This document shows, in pieces, positions 53,045 to 62,381 of a DNA stretch of 64,000 nt (positions are counted from its first letter, which is position 1; every line of letters begins with the position of its first letter). The notes beneath the pieces were generated by a model. It was given only the letters and a program-made list of their open reading frames with translations, was not told the origin of the DNA and ran no database searches. The translations under genes were made by a program, and so were the position numbers. The DNA is from Janibacter sp. A1S7 (GTDB lineage Bacteria; Actinomycetota; Actinomycetes; Actinomycetales; Dermatophilaceae), in NCBI RefSeq assembly GCF_037198315.1, contig NZ_CP144913.1, forward strand, positions 2,604,001-2,668,000, read 5' to 3'.

Positions 53045-54061
53045 TCATTGTCCACCAGCTGCGGGGGCCAGGTGCACGCGCCCGTCGGCCCGGCTCGCGC
53101 GCAGGTCGCCGGGCAGGTGCAGCGGCCCCTGCCCGTGCCAGTCGGTGACGAGCCGGTCGCAGGCGGCGACGTGACCGGCGGTGAGCGCCCCGGCGGGCGC
53201 GCCGGCAGCCAGGAGCAGTCGGCGCCAGACCCGGGAGCGAAGGGCGGGTGCCAGGTCCGCGAGCTCGGTCACCGCGACACCCTCCGGGCCCTGGTCGGGC
53301 ACCGCGTCGTCGGCGAGCGCGTCGAGGAGGTCGGCGTCGTCGCGCAGCAGGTCCGCGGTGCGGGTGAGCGCCTCACCGATCCCCGGCCCGAGGGCGCTCT
53401 CCAGCTCGGCCAGCGCGGTGCGGGCCCGCACCCGGGCGAAGGCCGCGTCGTCGTTCATCGGGTCGGTCCACGGCGTCAGGCCCCATGCGGCGCACGCCTC
53501 GTGGGTGGTCCGTCGCGACAGGTGCAGCAGCGGTCGGGCGAAGGGGGTGCCCTCCCGGACGGTGAGCACCGGCATCCCGGCGAGGGAACGGGCGCCGGAG
53601 CCGCGCGCGAGACCGAGGAGAACCTGCTCGGCCTGGTCGTCGCGGGTGTGCCCGAGGAGGACGAGCGTGAGCGGGTTCCCACCGTCGTTCGAGGAACCCA
53701 TCGCTGCCGCCGTCTCCGCGAGGGCGGCGTAGCGGGCGTCGCGGGCGGCTGCCTCGAGGCCCTCCCCCGTCCCGACGACCTCGACGGGGACGACCGCCAC
53801 CGGAGCGAGGCCGACGTCCGCGCACTGCTGTGCGGCGAGCAGGGCGACGTCCGTGGACTCCTCCTGCAGTCCGTGGTCGACGATGATCGCGCCGGCGGTC
53901 ACGTCGTGGTTCGCGGCCTCGGCGGCCAACGCAGCGGCGAGCGCGAGGGAGTCCCCGCCGCCGCTCACCGCGGCGAGCGCCAGCGAGCCGGCGGGCAGCC
54001 CCTCGAGGGCCGCGCGGACCCCCCTTCGGCAGTCTGCTTGGGCGGGGTGACCGGCTCCCAT
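53045..54061 (-). CDS. tilS: tRNA(Ile)-lysidine synthetase
   Basis: A 338-residue N-type ATP pyrophosphatase that converts C34 of tRNA-Ile2 to lysidine. The PP-loop is AVSGGGDSLALA (residues 31-42); IIVDHGLQEES and LLGHTRDDQAEQVLLGLARG are the other motifs. The C-terminal domain is short, as usual in actinobacteria. The ATG overlaps the stop of the metalloprotease gene by one base (TGATG); the longer upstream frame is antisense-free but is the protease gene in another phase. Confidence 0.93.
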   Translation of the reverse strand: MGAGHPAQADCRRGVRAALEGLPAGSLALAAVSGGGDSLALAAALAAEAANHDVTAGAIIVDHGLQEESTDVALLAAQQCADVGLAPVAVVPVEVVGTGEGLEAAARDARYAALAETAAAMGSSNDGGNPLTLVLLGHTRDDQAEQVLLGLARGSGARSLAGMPVLTVREGTPFARPLLHLSRRTTHEACAAWGLTPWTDPMNDDAAFARVRARTALAELESALGPGIGEALTRTADLLRDDADLLDALADDAVPDQGPEGVAVTELADLAPALRSRVWRRLLLAAGAPAGALTAGHVAACDRLVTDWHGQGPLHLPGDLRASRADGRVHLAPAAGGQ

Positions 54062-55104
54062 CAGCCGTGCACCCGGCGCACCCACGCGGCCGGGTCGGTG
54101 ATCTCGAGCGGGGTGGGCAGGGTCTGGGGGGAGGTCCACACGGCGTTGAACCCCTCGACGCCCACCTGCTCCTGGACGGAGCGCACGAAGACCGCGCCGT
54201 CGCGGTACTGGCGCATCTTCGCCTCGAGGCCGAGGAGGCGGCGCAGCAGACGGTCGACGGCCCCGGCCCCCTTCCGTCTCTCGGTGAAGCGGCGCCGGAT
54301 CGCGCGGACGGTCGGCACGTGCGCGGGACCCACGTCGTCCATGACCACGTCCGCATGGCCCTCGAGCAGCGACATGACCGCGGTGACCTTGGCCATCTGT
54401 TCGCGCTGCTCGGGCGTGATGACCAGCTCGGCGAGGCCTTGGCTGTCCCCGCTGAAGACCTTGGGCAGCTGTGTGGCGATCTGCTCGACGCGCTCGCGCA
54501 ACTCGGTCGTGTCGGGCACGAGGTCGACGGCGAGGGTGCGGGCGGAGTCGATGATGTGCTCGCGCAGCCACGGCACCGCGGTGAACTGCACGCGGTGGGT
54601 TTCCTCGTGCAGGCACACCCACAGCCGGAAGTCACGCGGGACGGCCTTGATCTCGCGCTCGGTGTGCACGATGTTCGGCGCGACGAGCAGCAGCGCCGGG
54701 GTGCCGCCGGGGGCGATGTCGTACTGGCCGAGGACCTTGGTGGACAGGAAGGCGAGCATCCCACCGGCCTCGGTGCCGGTGATCTTGCTGCCGACCGCCT
54801 GGGCCAGGCCCGAGGGCTCCTTGTCGCGCCGCTTGGCGACCGCCTCGAGCGCCGGGTCGAGCATCGCGGCCATCGAGTCGGCGTTGACGTCGATCCAGGT
54901 GGGGCGATCGATCACCAGTGGCGGTGGCGCGTCACCGGGGGCGGTCAGGCGGGAGGTGGCCGCGACGGGATCGACGGCCATGGCCGCCAGCTCGCGGATC
55001 TCCTCGACGACCTGGGTGGCCTCCTCCGGCGACACGTCGGGTCCGGGGGGCACGAGGCGGGCTCCGGCGCTCTTGGCGAATGTCCAGTCGACGTAGTTCG
55101 GCAC
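54061..55104 (-). CDS. Zinc-dependent metalloprotease family protein (DUF2342/F420-associated type)
   Basis: A 347-residue protein with the zincin motif HEETH (H166, H170 in WVCLHEETHRVQF) and a downstream LLEGHAD that may supply the third ligand. The start NYVDWTFAKSAGARL and the central APNIVHTEREIKAVPRDFRL are features of an actinobacterial family near tilS (mycobacterial Rv3626c-like; the family also includes proteins named coenzyme F420 biosynthesis-associated). Activity is unproven. The GTG at 55104 is chosen as the first codon of the conserved sequence; copy D of the repeat begins 12 nt upstream. Confidence 0.82.
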   Translation of the reverse strand: MPNYVDWTFAKSAGARLVPPGPDVSPEEATQVVEEIRELAAMAVDPVAATSRLTAPGDAPPPLVIDRPTWIDVNADSMAAMLDPALEAVAKRRDKEPSGLAQAVGSKITGTEAGGMLAFLSTKVLGQYDIAPGGTPALLLVAPNIVHTEREIKAVPRDFRLWVCLHEETHRVQFTAVPWLREHIIDSARTLAVDLVPDTTELRERVEQIATQLPKVFSGDSQGLAELVITPEQREQMAKVTAVMSLLEGHADVVMDDVGPAHVPTVRAIRRRFTERRKGAGAVDRLLRRLLGLEAKMRQYRDGAVFVRSVQEQVGVEGFNAVWTSPQTLPTPLEITDPAAWVRRVHG

Positions 55105-55112
55105 GCCCCCAC

Positions 55113-55202
55113 CATACGAAGTGCTGCTGGCTCTAGTTCGTTTCGTCAGCCGCACCTCGTGCTGAGGCCGGCTCGACGACGTGGTGCTGGCTCTGGTCCG
55201 CG
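55113..55202 (+). repeat. Dispersed repeat, copy D, filling the gap upstream of the metalloprotease gene
   Basis: Units at 55116-55132 (ACGAAGTGCTGCTGGCT, the best match to consensus) and 55176-55192 (ACGACGTGGTGCTGGCT), with AGTTCGT between. The flanking CCTCCCC end is not present. It occupies the whole space between the dacB stop and the metalloprotease start. Confidence 0.8.
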
Positions 55203-56600
55203 TCACCGACAGCCGCAGTCGGTCAGGTCGGCGACCATGCGGTCGAGCACCGCGCGGGCACCGAGCGTGCCCGTGGTCGAGGGCACCCGGTCGGCGAGGA
55301 GCACGAAGGTGAGCAGCCGCCCGTCGGCGGTCGTCGTCGTGCCGGCGAGCGCGGAGGTGCCCGTCAGGGTGCCGGTCTTGGCGCGGGCGAGCCCGGCGGC
55401 ACTGCGGCTGTCATCGGTGTCGAAGCGGTCGTGCAGCGTGCCGGTCAGGCCCGCGACGGGCAGCTCGGCCAGCATCGAGGTCAGCTCCTGCGCCGAGCCG
55501 GTGATGCCCAACTGCATGACATCGGAGATCACCCGCGCGGGCACCTTCTGCCCCGAGCTGAGCCCGCTGTTGTCCTTGAGTGTGACGCCGGTGAGGTCGA
55601 CGCCGGCGCTGGTGAGGGTCTGTCTGACCCAGTCGGAGACCTCCGCGGTCGAGGTGCCGGCGCCGTGCGCGGCCGCGACCTGACGGGCGACGTTCTCGGT
55701 CAGGGCGTTGTCGCTCTCGTCGAGCGCCAGGGCGAGCACGTCCCCGATCGGGGCGGAGTCCACGGCACCGAGCACCTCGGCGTCCTCGGGCGCGGGCGTC
55801 TGCCACTGCTTCGTGGAGGTGTCCGTCTCGACGTCGATCCCGACGGCCTTCAGCTCCTTGGCCAGCGCCTTGAGCACCTCGCGCTCGGGGAACTTCGGCG
55901 CCGCGTCGAAGGGCTTGGGGCGTTGCCCCGCCAGACCGATCATCGTCACGCCCTGGGTGTACCCGGCCGCGACGTCCGCCATGTCCCACGTCGGCGGGTA
56001 CCGCTCCCCGTGGGCATACGTCATGTCGAGGCGAAGGGAGTAGTCCGCCTCCCCCTTCGCCTCGACCGAGGCGGCCACCTGGCGGGCGAGGTCCGCGAGG
56101 CCGGCCCGGCCCTCGACGGACTTGGGGTCACCGTCGCCGCGGGCGAGCATCGTGTCACCGGCCGCGACGAGAACCAGTTCGCCGGGCTGGTCGCCGGCCA
56201 CGACCTGCGTCGTCATGACCCGGGTGAGGTCGGCGGTCTCGGCCACCGCAGCGGCGGTGAGCAGCTTCGCGGTCGAGGCCGGGGTGATCGGCGCGTCGCT
56301 GTCGTGGGCGTAGAGGATCTCACCGGTGAGCGCGTCGCGCACCACGACACCGACACGTTTGCCGAGCGCCGTGGCCTCGGCGTCCTCCTCGAGGGCAGCA
56401 GTCAGACCGGCCGTCGTGGGCACGGGCGCCTCGGTCGACGCCGCGGGCAGGACGGGGGTCGTCGCAGGGGCCTTCCGGACCTGCTGGGTGGCCTCCTCGT
56501 CGATCGTCAGCACACCCGGGACGCGGTCGTACGCGTCTGCGGTGCCGTACCCGATGAGCAACGCTGCGAGGCAGATCACGGCGATGAGTGTGCGGCGCAC
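55203..56600 (-). CDS. dacB: D-alanyl-D-alanine carboxypeptidase/endopeptidase (PBP4 type)
   Basis: A 465-residue penicillin-binding protein. A signal anchor (TLIAVICLAALLIGYGTADA) is followed by a linker and the peptidase: SxxK is S109-T-A-K112 in TPASTAKLLTAAAV, SxN is in LDESDNALTENVA near residue 300, and KTG is in ARAKTGTLTGTSALAG near 418. It trims or cleaves peptidoglycan cross-links outside the cell. The GTG at 56600 has an AGGGGGG site at 6 nt and starts the signal peptide; an earlier start adds an unlikely His/Arg stretch. It is the first gene of the dacB-metalloprotease-tilS-hpt-ftsH-fol run. Confidence 0.92.
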   Translation of the reverse strand: MRRTLIAVICLAALLIGYGTADAYDRVPGVLTIDEEATQQVRKAPATTPVLPAASTEAPVPTTAGLTAALEEDAEATALGKRVGVVVRDALTGEILYAHDSDAPITPASTAKLLTAAAVAETADLTRVMTTQVVAGDQPGELVLVAAGDTMLARGDGDPKSVEGRAGLADLARQVAASVEAKGEADYSLRLDMTYAHGERYPPTWDMADVAAGYTQGVTMIGLAGQRPKPFDAAPKFPEREVLKALAKELKAVGIDVETDTSTKQWQTPAPEDAEVLGAVDSAPIGDVLALALDESDNALTENVARQVAAAHGAGTSTAEVSDWVRQTLTSAGVDLTGVTLKDNSGLSSGQKVPARVISDVMQLGITGSAQELTSMLAELPVAGLTGTLHDRFDTDDSRSAAGLARAKTGTLTGTSALAGTTTTADGRLLTFVLLADRVPSTTGTLGARAVLDRMVADLTDCGCR

Positions 56601-56700
56601 GCGCTGCCCCCCTGCGTGAAATGGTCGACGGTGGTGGAACACTGACACCGAGACTAGATCACGGTCATCACATCACCGTCACCGAACAAAGGGGCACCTA

Positions 56701-57333
56701 GTGGAGTTCGACGTCACCATCGAGATCCCGAAGGGTCAGAAGAACAAGTACGAGGTCGACCACGAGACCGGCCGGATCCGCTTGGACCGGATGCTCTTCA
56801 CCTCCATGGCCTACCCGAGCGACTACGGCTACGTCGAGGACAGCCTCGGCGAGGACGGGGACCCGCTGGACGCGCTCGTCCTGCTCGACGAGCCGACCTG
56901 GCCCGGCTGCCTCGTGCGGGCCCGGCCGATCGGCATGTTCCGGATGCGCGACGAGGCCGGCGGGGACGACAAGATCCTGTGCGTGCCGGCCGGCGACCCC
57001 CGCAAGGAGGGCATCAAGGAGCTCGAGGACATCAGCGAGTTCTGGCGCCTGGAGATCCAGCACTTCTTCGAGACGTACAAGGACCTCGAGCCCGGCAAGT
57101 CCGTCGAGGGCGCCCACTGGGTCGCCAGGGACGAGGCCGAGCAGACCGTGCTCGAGGCTCTCGAGCGGGCGAAGGCCAACGGCATGAGCACCGCTCGCTG
57201 GACGATGCCCTCCTCCGGCCACATTCCCGAGCCCGAGGACGTGACGCACTCCGAGGAGGACATCAAGGCGGCGGCCTCCCGTGCCCGTGAGCTGCTGGCC
57301 ACCGAGGAGAGCCCCCTCAGCGACGACGAGTGA
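56701..57333 (+). CDS. ppa: Inorganic pyrophosphatase with extended C-terminus
   Basis: A 210-residue soluble family I pyrophosphatase: [38 protein letters not shown] with its metal-binding aspartates, and [18 protein letters not shown] [18 protein letters not shown] are conserved. Typical actinobacterial enzymes are about 160-170 residues; here roughly 45 extra residues ([19 protein letters not shown] and an acidic end) follow. GTG start with AAAGGGG 6 nt upstream. It is divergent from dacB, in the order known from Mycobacterium (Rv3627c-Rv3628), and overlaps the convergent gene by 17 nt. Confidence 0.94.
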   Translation: MEFDVTIEIPKGQKNKYEVDHETGRIRLDRMLFTSMAYPSDYGYVEDSLGEDGDPLDALVLLDEPTWPGCLVRARPIGMFRMRDEAGGDDKILCVPAGDPRKEGIKELEDISEFWRLEIQHFFETYKDLEPGKSVEGAHWVARDEAEQTVLEALERAKANGMSTARWTMPSSGHIPEPEDVTHSEEDIKAAASRARELLATEESPLSDDE

Positions 57334-57778
57334 TCTCCCGGGCCAACCCCCGGCGGCCCTGCCGCATCATCCACGCGTGGTTGGCCCGCAGCACGACCGA
57401 GGCGAGGGTCGCGGCACGTTCCAGCCGTGGCGCGACCCTCACCTCTTGCTCGAAGACGGCGACGGATCCCCCGTCGTGCGGATGCACCGTCCACCGGGCC
57501 CACCCGACGAGGTCACCGGACAGGCGCACCCGCAGCACACCCCCGTCGCGGTCCTCGACCTCCCGGGTGAGGACGACGTCCAGGGTGAGCGGGAGCAGAC
57601 TGCGGATCCGCGCCCGACCGCTCGCGGCGTCGAGCCTCTCGACCGACCGCACCTGGGGCCACCACCGCGGATAGCCCTCGGCGTCGGCGAGCAGGCGGAC
57701 CACCTCCTGTGGTGACTGCGCGAGTGGCCAGCGGTCATGGAAGACGAAGACGGGGGTCACCTCCCCATCCAACCCCAC
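57317..57778 (-). CDS. SRPBCC superfamily protein (polyketide cyclase-like)
   Basis: A 153-residue hot-dog-like START-fold protein: [52 protein letters not shown] and a final helix [20 protein letters not shown]. The fold binds hydrophobic ligands; no catalytic assignment is possible. The GTG at 57778 is uncertain; a GTG six codons later is equally possible. It overlaps the 3-prime end of ppa. Confidence 0.75.
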   Translation of the reverse strand: MGLDGEVTPVFVFHDRWPLAQSPQEVVRLLADAEGYPRWWPQVRSVERLDAASGRARIRSLLPLTLDVVLTREVEDRDGGVLRVRLSGDLVGWARWTVHPHDGGSVAVFEQEVRVAPRLERAATLASVVLRANHAWMMRQGRRGLAREITRRR

Positions 57779-57846
57779 ACCACCTCGTTGCCCTGTGACT
57801 CCACCCTGCGGGCGATCCCCGAAACCACGCCCGCCCCACGCCCGGA

Positions 57847-57852
57847 TACCGT
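57847..57852 (+). promoter_or_regulatory. -10 element of the alpha/beta hydrolase gene (leaderless)
   Basis: TACCGT, 6 nt, then GTG at 57859. Confidence 0.55.
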
Positions 57853-57858
57853 GTCACC

Positions 57859-58755
57859 GTGCGCTACTACTCCCGTGACGGGCTGACCTTCGACGTCGAC
57901 GACAGCGGACCCCGGGGCGGTGAGGTCGTCGTCCTGCTCCACGGCTGGCCCCAGGACCGCACTGCCTGGGACAAGGTGGCCCCGCCTCTCGAGGCCGCTG
58001 GGCTGCGCGTGCTCGCGCCGGACCTGCGGGGCTACTCCCCCGGGGCCCGTCCGCCGCACCACCTCGACTACGAGATCTCCGAGCTCGTCGGCGACGTCAT
58101 CGCCCTGCTCGACGAGGCGGGCGCCGCGCGGGCGCACATCGTCGGGCACGACTGGGGCGGCGCCCTCGCCTGGGCCGTGGCCGCCCGTCACCCCGACCGC
58201 GTGCAGACGCTGACCGTCCTGTCGACGCCGAGCCCCTCCGGGATGGCGTACGGCTTCCGTCGCGGTGACCAGCTCAAGGCCAGCTGGTACATGGGCTTCT
58301 TCGCGTTGCCGGTCCTGCCGGTGCTGTTCTTCCGGCTCTTCGCCCAGCAGGTCCTGGAGAAGGTCGGGATGCCTCACCAGCGCGCCGTGTACGACGCGAA
58401 GCGACTGAAGGCGAAGAGCTCGGCCCAGGGATCGCTCAACTGGTACCGCGCGGCACTGTCACCGACCCTGCTGTGGCGCAAGCGATCCCGCCCGGGACGG
58501 CCCCGCCGCAGCAAGCACCGGGAGATGCTCCCGACCGCCTTCGTCTGGGGCGCGAAGGACCCTGCCTTCGCGGACGCGTCGACCCGACACACGGTCAACC
58601 GGCTGCGCGAACGCGCCGGCGAGCAGGTCGACCTCGTGCACACCCTCGAGCTGGACACCGGCCACTGGCTGATGGAGACCCACCCCGACACGATCGCCGA
58701 GGTCATCATCGAGCGAGCGGGTCGGGCGGCTCCCGGCGAGCAGCGCGCCGGCTGA
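57859..58755 (+). CDS. Alpha/beta hydrolase, epoxide hydrolase-like
   Basis: A 298-residue hydrolase. The oxyanion motif is LLHGWPQDRTAW (27-38), the nucleophile elbow is VGHDWGGALAW with Asp98 in place of Ser, and the catalytic His lies in LDTGHWLMETHP near residue 276. An Asp nucleophile points to the epoxide hydrolase/haloalkane dehalogenase branch. A cap domain of about 80 residues includes SWYMGFFALPVLPVLFFRLF. Leaderless GTG. Substrate unknown. Confidence 0.85.
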   Translation: MRYYSRDGLTFDVDDSGPRGGEVVVLLHGWPQDRTAWDKVAPPLEAAGLRVLAPDLRGYSPGARPPHHLDYEISELVGDVIALLDEAGAARAHIVGHDWGGALAWAVAARHPDRVQTLTVLSTPSPSGMAYGFRRGDQLKASWYMGFFALPVLPVLFFRLFAQQVLEKVGMPHQRAVYDAKRLKAKSSAQGSLNWYRAALSPTLLWRKRSRPGRPRRSKHREMLPTAFVWGAKDPAFADASTRHTVNRLRERAGEQVDLVHTLELDTGHWLMETHPDTIAEVIIERAGRAAPGEQRAG

Positions 58756-58800
58756 TGACGGCGGGGGCCCTGCCTTCGCCGCGTCCTGCCTGGTGGTGGG

Positions 58801-59187
58801 TCAGCGTTGCGCGGCGGCCTCGAGCGCGGCCGACCAGCCGCCGAGAGCGTTGCGGACGGTGTTGGCCGACGGTGCGCCCTCCTGCTCGCGCAGCCAGGCG
58901 CCGAATCGCCCGTACGAGGGCTGCTCCTCCTCGATGAGGTAGCGCCGGACCCAGTCGACGAGATCCTCCTCGCTCCACGCGCGGCGGTAGGAGGACCGGG
59001 AGGCGCGGTTGGACTCGACGCCTGCGGCGGCGCACGCCTCCCGCCACGTGCCGTGCCGCTGGATGATCCGCGCCGAGGTGAGTGCACCCTCCGCGCGGTG
59101 CCCGTCGTAGAACGTCACGGACAGGGGCGAGCCTCCGGGCAGCCCCGCCACCCGGCGCATCTCCGTCATCACGGTCTCGTCGCCCAC
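58801..59187 (-). CDS. Homing-endonuclease-associated (HNH) repeat protein
   Basis: A 128-residue protein containing two copies of the short helical HNH-associated repeat: IIQRHGTWREACAAAGV (about 42-58) and TVRNALGGWSAALEAAA (about 109-125), with YRRAWSEEDLVDWVRRYLIE between. Such repeats are DNA-binding accessory domains; there is no nuclease motif. The GTG at 59187 has AGGAGG four nt upstream; the longer frame upstream is Ser/Arg noise. It is convergent with the hydrolase gene. Confidence 0.75.
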   Translation of the reverse strand: MGDETVMTEMRRVAGLPGGSPLSVTFYDGHRAEGALTSARIIQRHGTWREACAAAGVESNRASRSSYRRAWSEEDLVDWVRRYLIEEEQPSYGRFGAWLREQEGAPSANTVRNALGGWSAALEAAAQR

Positions 59188-59206
59188 CGTGCCTCCTGTC
59201 AGTGCG

Positions 59207-59617
59207 TCAGTGGGCCGTCGAGCTGTGGAGGTCGTCGTGCGTGAGGACCCCGTGCTCGCGCAGGAACTGCACCCTGGGGATGAGGCGCTTGTCCTCGTCC
59301 GTGAGGGTGATGGCCTCGGCCGCACCGAGCGTCAGCGCCCGCACGGCGGGAATCATCACGAGGGCGACGGCCGCCAGCAGGAGCGCCTTTCCCGTACTCA
59401 GGTCGGAAGCGGTAAGAAGGAGCACGATGAAGGCGACATAGAACCCCAACGCCACGAGCCACACGAGTCGGGTGACCTTCCCTGCCTTGGCCAGGACGCC
59501 CTTGATGTCAGGGATCAGGTCCTCTCCACTGACGAAGTGCTCGCAGTCATCGACCCGGGCGTGGAAGTCCAGACTCGCATCCGACTGACTCGTGACGTGA
59601 GCATCACACCAGCCCAT
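59207..59617 (-). CDS. Membrane protein of unknown function
   Basis: A 136-residue protein with two adjacent hydrophobic helices (VTRLVWLVALGFYVAFIVLL and LLLAAVALVMIPAVRALTL) separated by a short loop, and hydrophilic ends; the C-terminus contains ITLTDEDKRLIPRVQFLREHG. I do not recognise it. The ATG at 59617 is the best start; the frame extends upstream over the next gene. It lies 19 nt after the HNH-repeat gene start and forms a group with the 107-residue gene upstream. Confidence 0.65.
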   Translation of the reverse strand: MGWCDAHVTSQSDASLDFHARVDDCEHFVSGEDLIPDIKGVLAKAGKVTRLVWLVALGFYVAFIVLLLTASDLSTGKALLLAAVALVMIPAVRALTLGAAEAITLTDEDKRLIPRVQFLREHGVLTHDDLHSSTAH

Positions 59618-59633
59618 GGTCTTGTCCACGGGC

Positions 59634-59957
59634 TCAGACCGCCTCATCGAGCGTCTTGAGCAACTTCTCCCCTGCCTTCTGGTTCTTCCATCCGTCGAGC
59701 AGCGCCTTGGGGGTGTTGTCACCCGTGTGGACGTTCAGGGACACGTGTGTGCCCTCACCGCCCTGCGTCATCTCGGCCGCGAAGACGTAGTGCCCCATGG
59801 ACGTGATGCCGCCGCCGCTCTCGAACTCCAGCTTCTTGCCGTCCGGGTCGGCGAGGTTGAGCGTGTAGGGCTTGTCGGTGACGATCCCCTTCAGCCTGTC
59901 GAAAACCACATCCGGAGACTGTGCGAACGACTTCTCCAAGGTCTTGAGTGCGCGCAT
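59634..59957 (-). CDS. Uncharacterised 107-residue protein, possibly SRPBCC-like
   Basis: A 107-residue soluble protein beginning MRALKTLEKSFAQSPDVVFD and containing LEFESGGGITSMGHYVFAAE, GTHVSLNVHTGDNTPKALLD and a C-terminal Lys-rich helix. The strand pattern suggests a small START-like fold, but this is a weak guess. No leaderless hexamer or strong ribosome site is obvious. The next 372 nt upstream, to the lipoprotein start, hold only divergent regulatory sequence as far as I can see. Confidence 0.6.
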   Translation of the reverse strand: MRALKTLEKSFAQSPDVVFDRLKGIVTDKPYTLNLADPDGKKLEFESGGGITSMGHYVFAAEMTQGGEGTHVSLNVHTGDNTPKALLDGWKNQKAGEKLLKTLDEAV

Positions 59958-60329
59958 CTTCTACCCCTTCATCAAGATCGCGAGCCATTGGTCGATGTGG
60001 ACGGCGTCGCTCTCCCGTCAACGGTGGGCGACGCTACCAACATCTCGTTGACCTCGCCCGTCGACGGGCGACGGGACGTCGACGCAGCCACTCGGCCTGC
60101 GGCATCCGCCGTCGAAGGGTGGCGACGCACCCATCGGACACGGAACGCAATGCCTTTCGTCACGCGCGCGGAGAGGTGGCGCCGGCAGCATCGTGTGGTC
60201 GGCGACACCGGGCCGGCGAGTCCGACGGTGGCTGGCCCACGAACCGGGGGTGTCCTTGCACCGGCACGAGCAGGTGGGCTCGTAGCCTTGGGAGTTCCTG
60301 TTCTTCGTTTCGAGATGGGTTGCTGTGGA

Positions 60330-62036
60330 ATGAACCGCTTTGCCCGGCGCAGGGTCGTCGCCGTCGTCTCGACCTGTGTGATGGCATCGGTACTGCTGGG
60401 CGCGTGCTCCGGCAGTGGCAGCGATGACGAGACAGCCTCCGATGGCAGTCGCGGCGGCTCTGACGAGCGGGCTGCTGTGGCGATGACCAAGCAGCCCCCT
60501 CGTGCCGTGAGCAAGGGCGCCTCGCAGATGTCGGTCAGCGCCAGTGCTGCCTTGTTCTCCTCGAGCCCGGTGGTCGTGCTCGTGGCGGGGTCGAAGGAGC
60601 AGGACATCGCCATGGCTTCGTCGGCGGGAGTGGCACTGGGCATCCCTGTTCTGGCGGCCGGTTCCCCGGAGCTGCAGGAGGAGATCGAGCGACTCGGCGC
60701 GACCACGTTCCTGACCTACGGCGATCTGAAGGGCGGGTGGGATCAGCTCGCCCAGAGCGATGATCGGCTCGCCGGCCCGCGAGACGTCGAGGAATTCGAC
60801 GACATGCTCGACATCGACGCCGAGGTCTCCTCCGTTTCCGGCAGGAACCTGCTTGGCAAGGTCGCTGCACTCGACCCGATGGCTGACCCTGCGGTCCTCA
60901 CGCACTCATCGGGCCGGGCCCCTTCATCGTCCGGGACCTCATCGACCTCGCCCTCGGCGGGCGGCTCGGGTGAGCTACCGCAGCTGAAGCATCCGCAGGA
61001 TCGCTCCCCGGCGCTGGTGCTCGTCGACTCAGGCGATGCACACAGCGTGCCGGCGGTGGCGACCGCCCGCGCAGCAGGCGCCGAGGTCATCACCATGGAC
61101 ATCGCTGATCCACGCGCGAACGCCAAGAGCGTTGCTGCGGTGAAGAAGGCCGGGGACGCCACAGTCCTCGCGCTCGGCAGCGGCTTCGGCTCCTCCGACG
61201 TCTTCGCCGAGAACCTCTCGACCGCACGGACCGCTCCGCAGCTGCCGGGAGGAGGACAACTCGCCCTGCCCGGCAAGCTGTACGTCGCGCTGTACGGCAA
61301 CGTGCTCACCGCTGACCTGGGCCTTCTCGGTGAACAGGACGCCCAGGCCAGCATCCACCGCGCCAAGGAGTACGCGACGAAGTACGCGGACATCAGTGAG
61401 GTCCCCGTCATCCCGACCTTCGAGATCATCGTCACGGTCGCCTCCGGCTCTGCGGGCGCAGACGGGTCCTACTCCTCGAAGGGCGATGTCGCCGACATCG
61501 AACCCTGGGTGAAGAAGGCGCAGGAGGAAGGCGTGTACGTCATCCTCGACCTGCAGTCAGGACGCGAGGACTCCCTCAGCCAAGCCAAGAGGTACGAGAA
61601 GCTGCTGACGTACCCCAACGTCGGTCTGGCCGTCGACCCGGAATGGCGCCTGGAACCGCACGAGCAACCGCTGCAGCAGATCGGCCACATCGACGCCGAG
61701 GAGATCAACCGGACCCAGGACTGGCTGGCAGACCTGGTGCAGGAGAACGACCTCCCGCAGAAGATCTTCACCCTCCACCAGTTCAAGTCGCACTCACTGC
61801 CCGACCGCTCCAAGATCAACTTCTCCACCCGTCCGGAAGTCGCAACGCTGCTGCACGCCGATGGCCAAGGCACTCAGGGACAAAAGCAGGACACCTGGCG
61901 CGTGCTGAAGCAGGACCTGCCCGAGAGCGCCTTCCTGGGCTGGAAGAACTTCATCGACGAGGACCAGCCCATGCTCACCCCTGAAGAGACGATGAACCAG
62001 GTCAACCCCATCCCGAACTTCATCTCCTACCAGTAG
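60330..62036 (+). CDS. Large lipoprotein with cell-wall-binding-repeat-like N-terminal region
   Basis: A 568-residue exported lipoprotein; the signal peptide ends in SVLLGAC (lipid Cys26), followed by a Ser/Asp/Gly linker. Residues 70-140 (VVVLVAGSKEQDIAMASSAG, VALGIPVLAAGSPELQEEIE, FLTYGD) resemble the alternating pattern of cell-wall-binding repeat 2 domains. The C-terminal half (about 320-560) has TIM-barrel-like strands (VIPTFEIIVTVASG, VYVILDLQSGRED, VGLAVDPEWRLEP, KIFTLHQFKSHSLPDR) reminiscent of a polysaccharide-degrading or sugar-binding barrel; no activity can be assigned. The ATG at 60330 is chosen at the signal peptide; one at 60315 is possible. TAGCCT at 60283-60288 may be its -10. 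Confidence 0.75.
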   Translation: MNRFARRRVVAVVSTCVMASVLLGACSGSGSDDETASDGSRGGSDERAAVAMTKQPPRAVSKGASQMSVSASAALFSSSPVVVLVAGSKEQDIAMASSAGVALGIPVLAAGSPELQEEIERLGATTFLTYGDLKGGWDQLAQSDDRLAGPRDVEEFDDMLDIDAEVSSVSGRNLLGKVAALDPMADPAVLTHSSGRAPSSSGTSSTSPSAGGSGELPQLKHPQDRSPALVLVDSGDAHSVPAVATARAAGAEVITMDIADPRANAKSVAAVKKAGDATVLALGSGFGSSDVFAENLSTARTAPQLPGGGQLALPGKLYVALYGNVLTADLGLLGEQDAQASIHRAKEYATKYADISEVPVIPTFEIIVTVASGSAGADGSYSSKGDVADIEPWVKKAQEEGVYVILDLQSGREDSLSQAKRYEKLLTYPNVGLAVDPEWRLEPHEQPLQQIGHIDAEEINRTQDWLADLVQENDLPQKIFTLHQFKSHSLPDRSKINFSTRPEVATLLHADGQGTQGQKQDTWRVLKQDLPESAFLGWKNFIDEDQPMLTPEETMNQVNPIPNFISYQ

Positions 62037-62065
62037 GCGACGAACACGATCGACACCGTGGACTC

Positions 62066-62381
62066 ACCTCGGGGTGGGGCTCGGCGACGACACTCTCGCC
62101 GAGGGGCCCTACGACACTCCCTTCGGCAGCACGACCGTCGGCGGTGCCTTCGACCGGTTCTACGGCTTCGACCTGCTGGTCCACCGCTGGGACATCGGCC
62201 GGACCGCGGGCATCGACGTGGTCTTCAGCGACCGCGAGCTCGACCAGATCGAGGAGGCCATCGCCGGTTTCGGTGAGGCGATCCGGGGCGAAGGGGTGTG
62301 TGCGCCGGCGGTGGACCTCCCCGCCGACGCCTCCCGCCAGGAGCCGTCTCATCGGCCTCACCGGCCGCGACTCCCGCTGAC
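62066..62381 (+). pseudogene. C-terminal remnant of a TIGR03086-type (mycothiol-dependent) protein
   Basis: The plus strand reads GPYDTPFGSTTVGGAFDRFY, FDLLVHRWDIGRTAGIDVVF and QIEEAIAGFGEAIRGEGVC, matching the C-terminal half of DinB-like TIGR03086/maleylpyruvate isomerase-fold proteins. About 100 N-terminal residues are missing. Near 62340 the phase must change for the usual end RLIGLTGRDSR, which reads to a stop at 62379-62381. The copy is therefore truncated and frameshifted. Confidence 0.75.
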
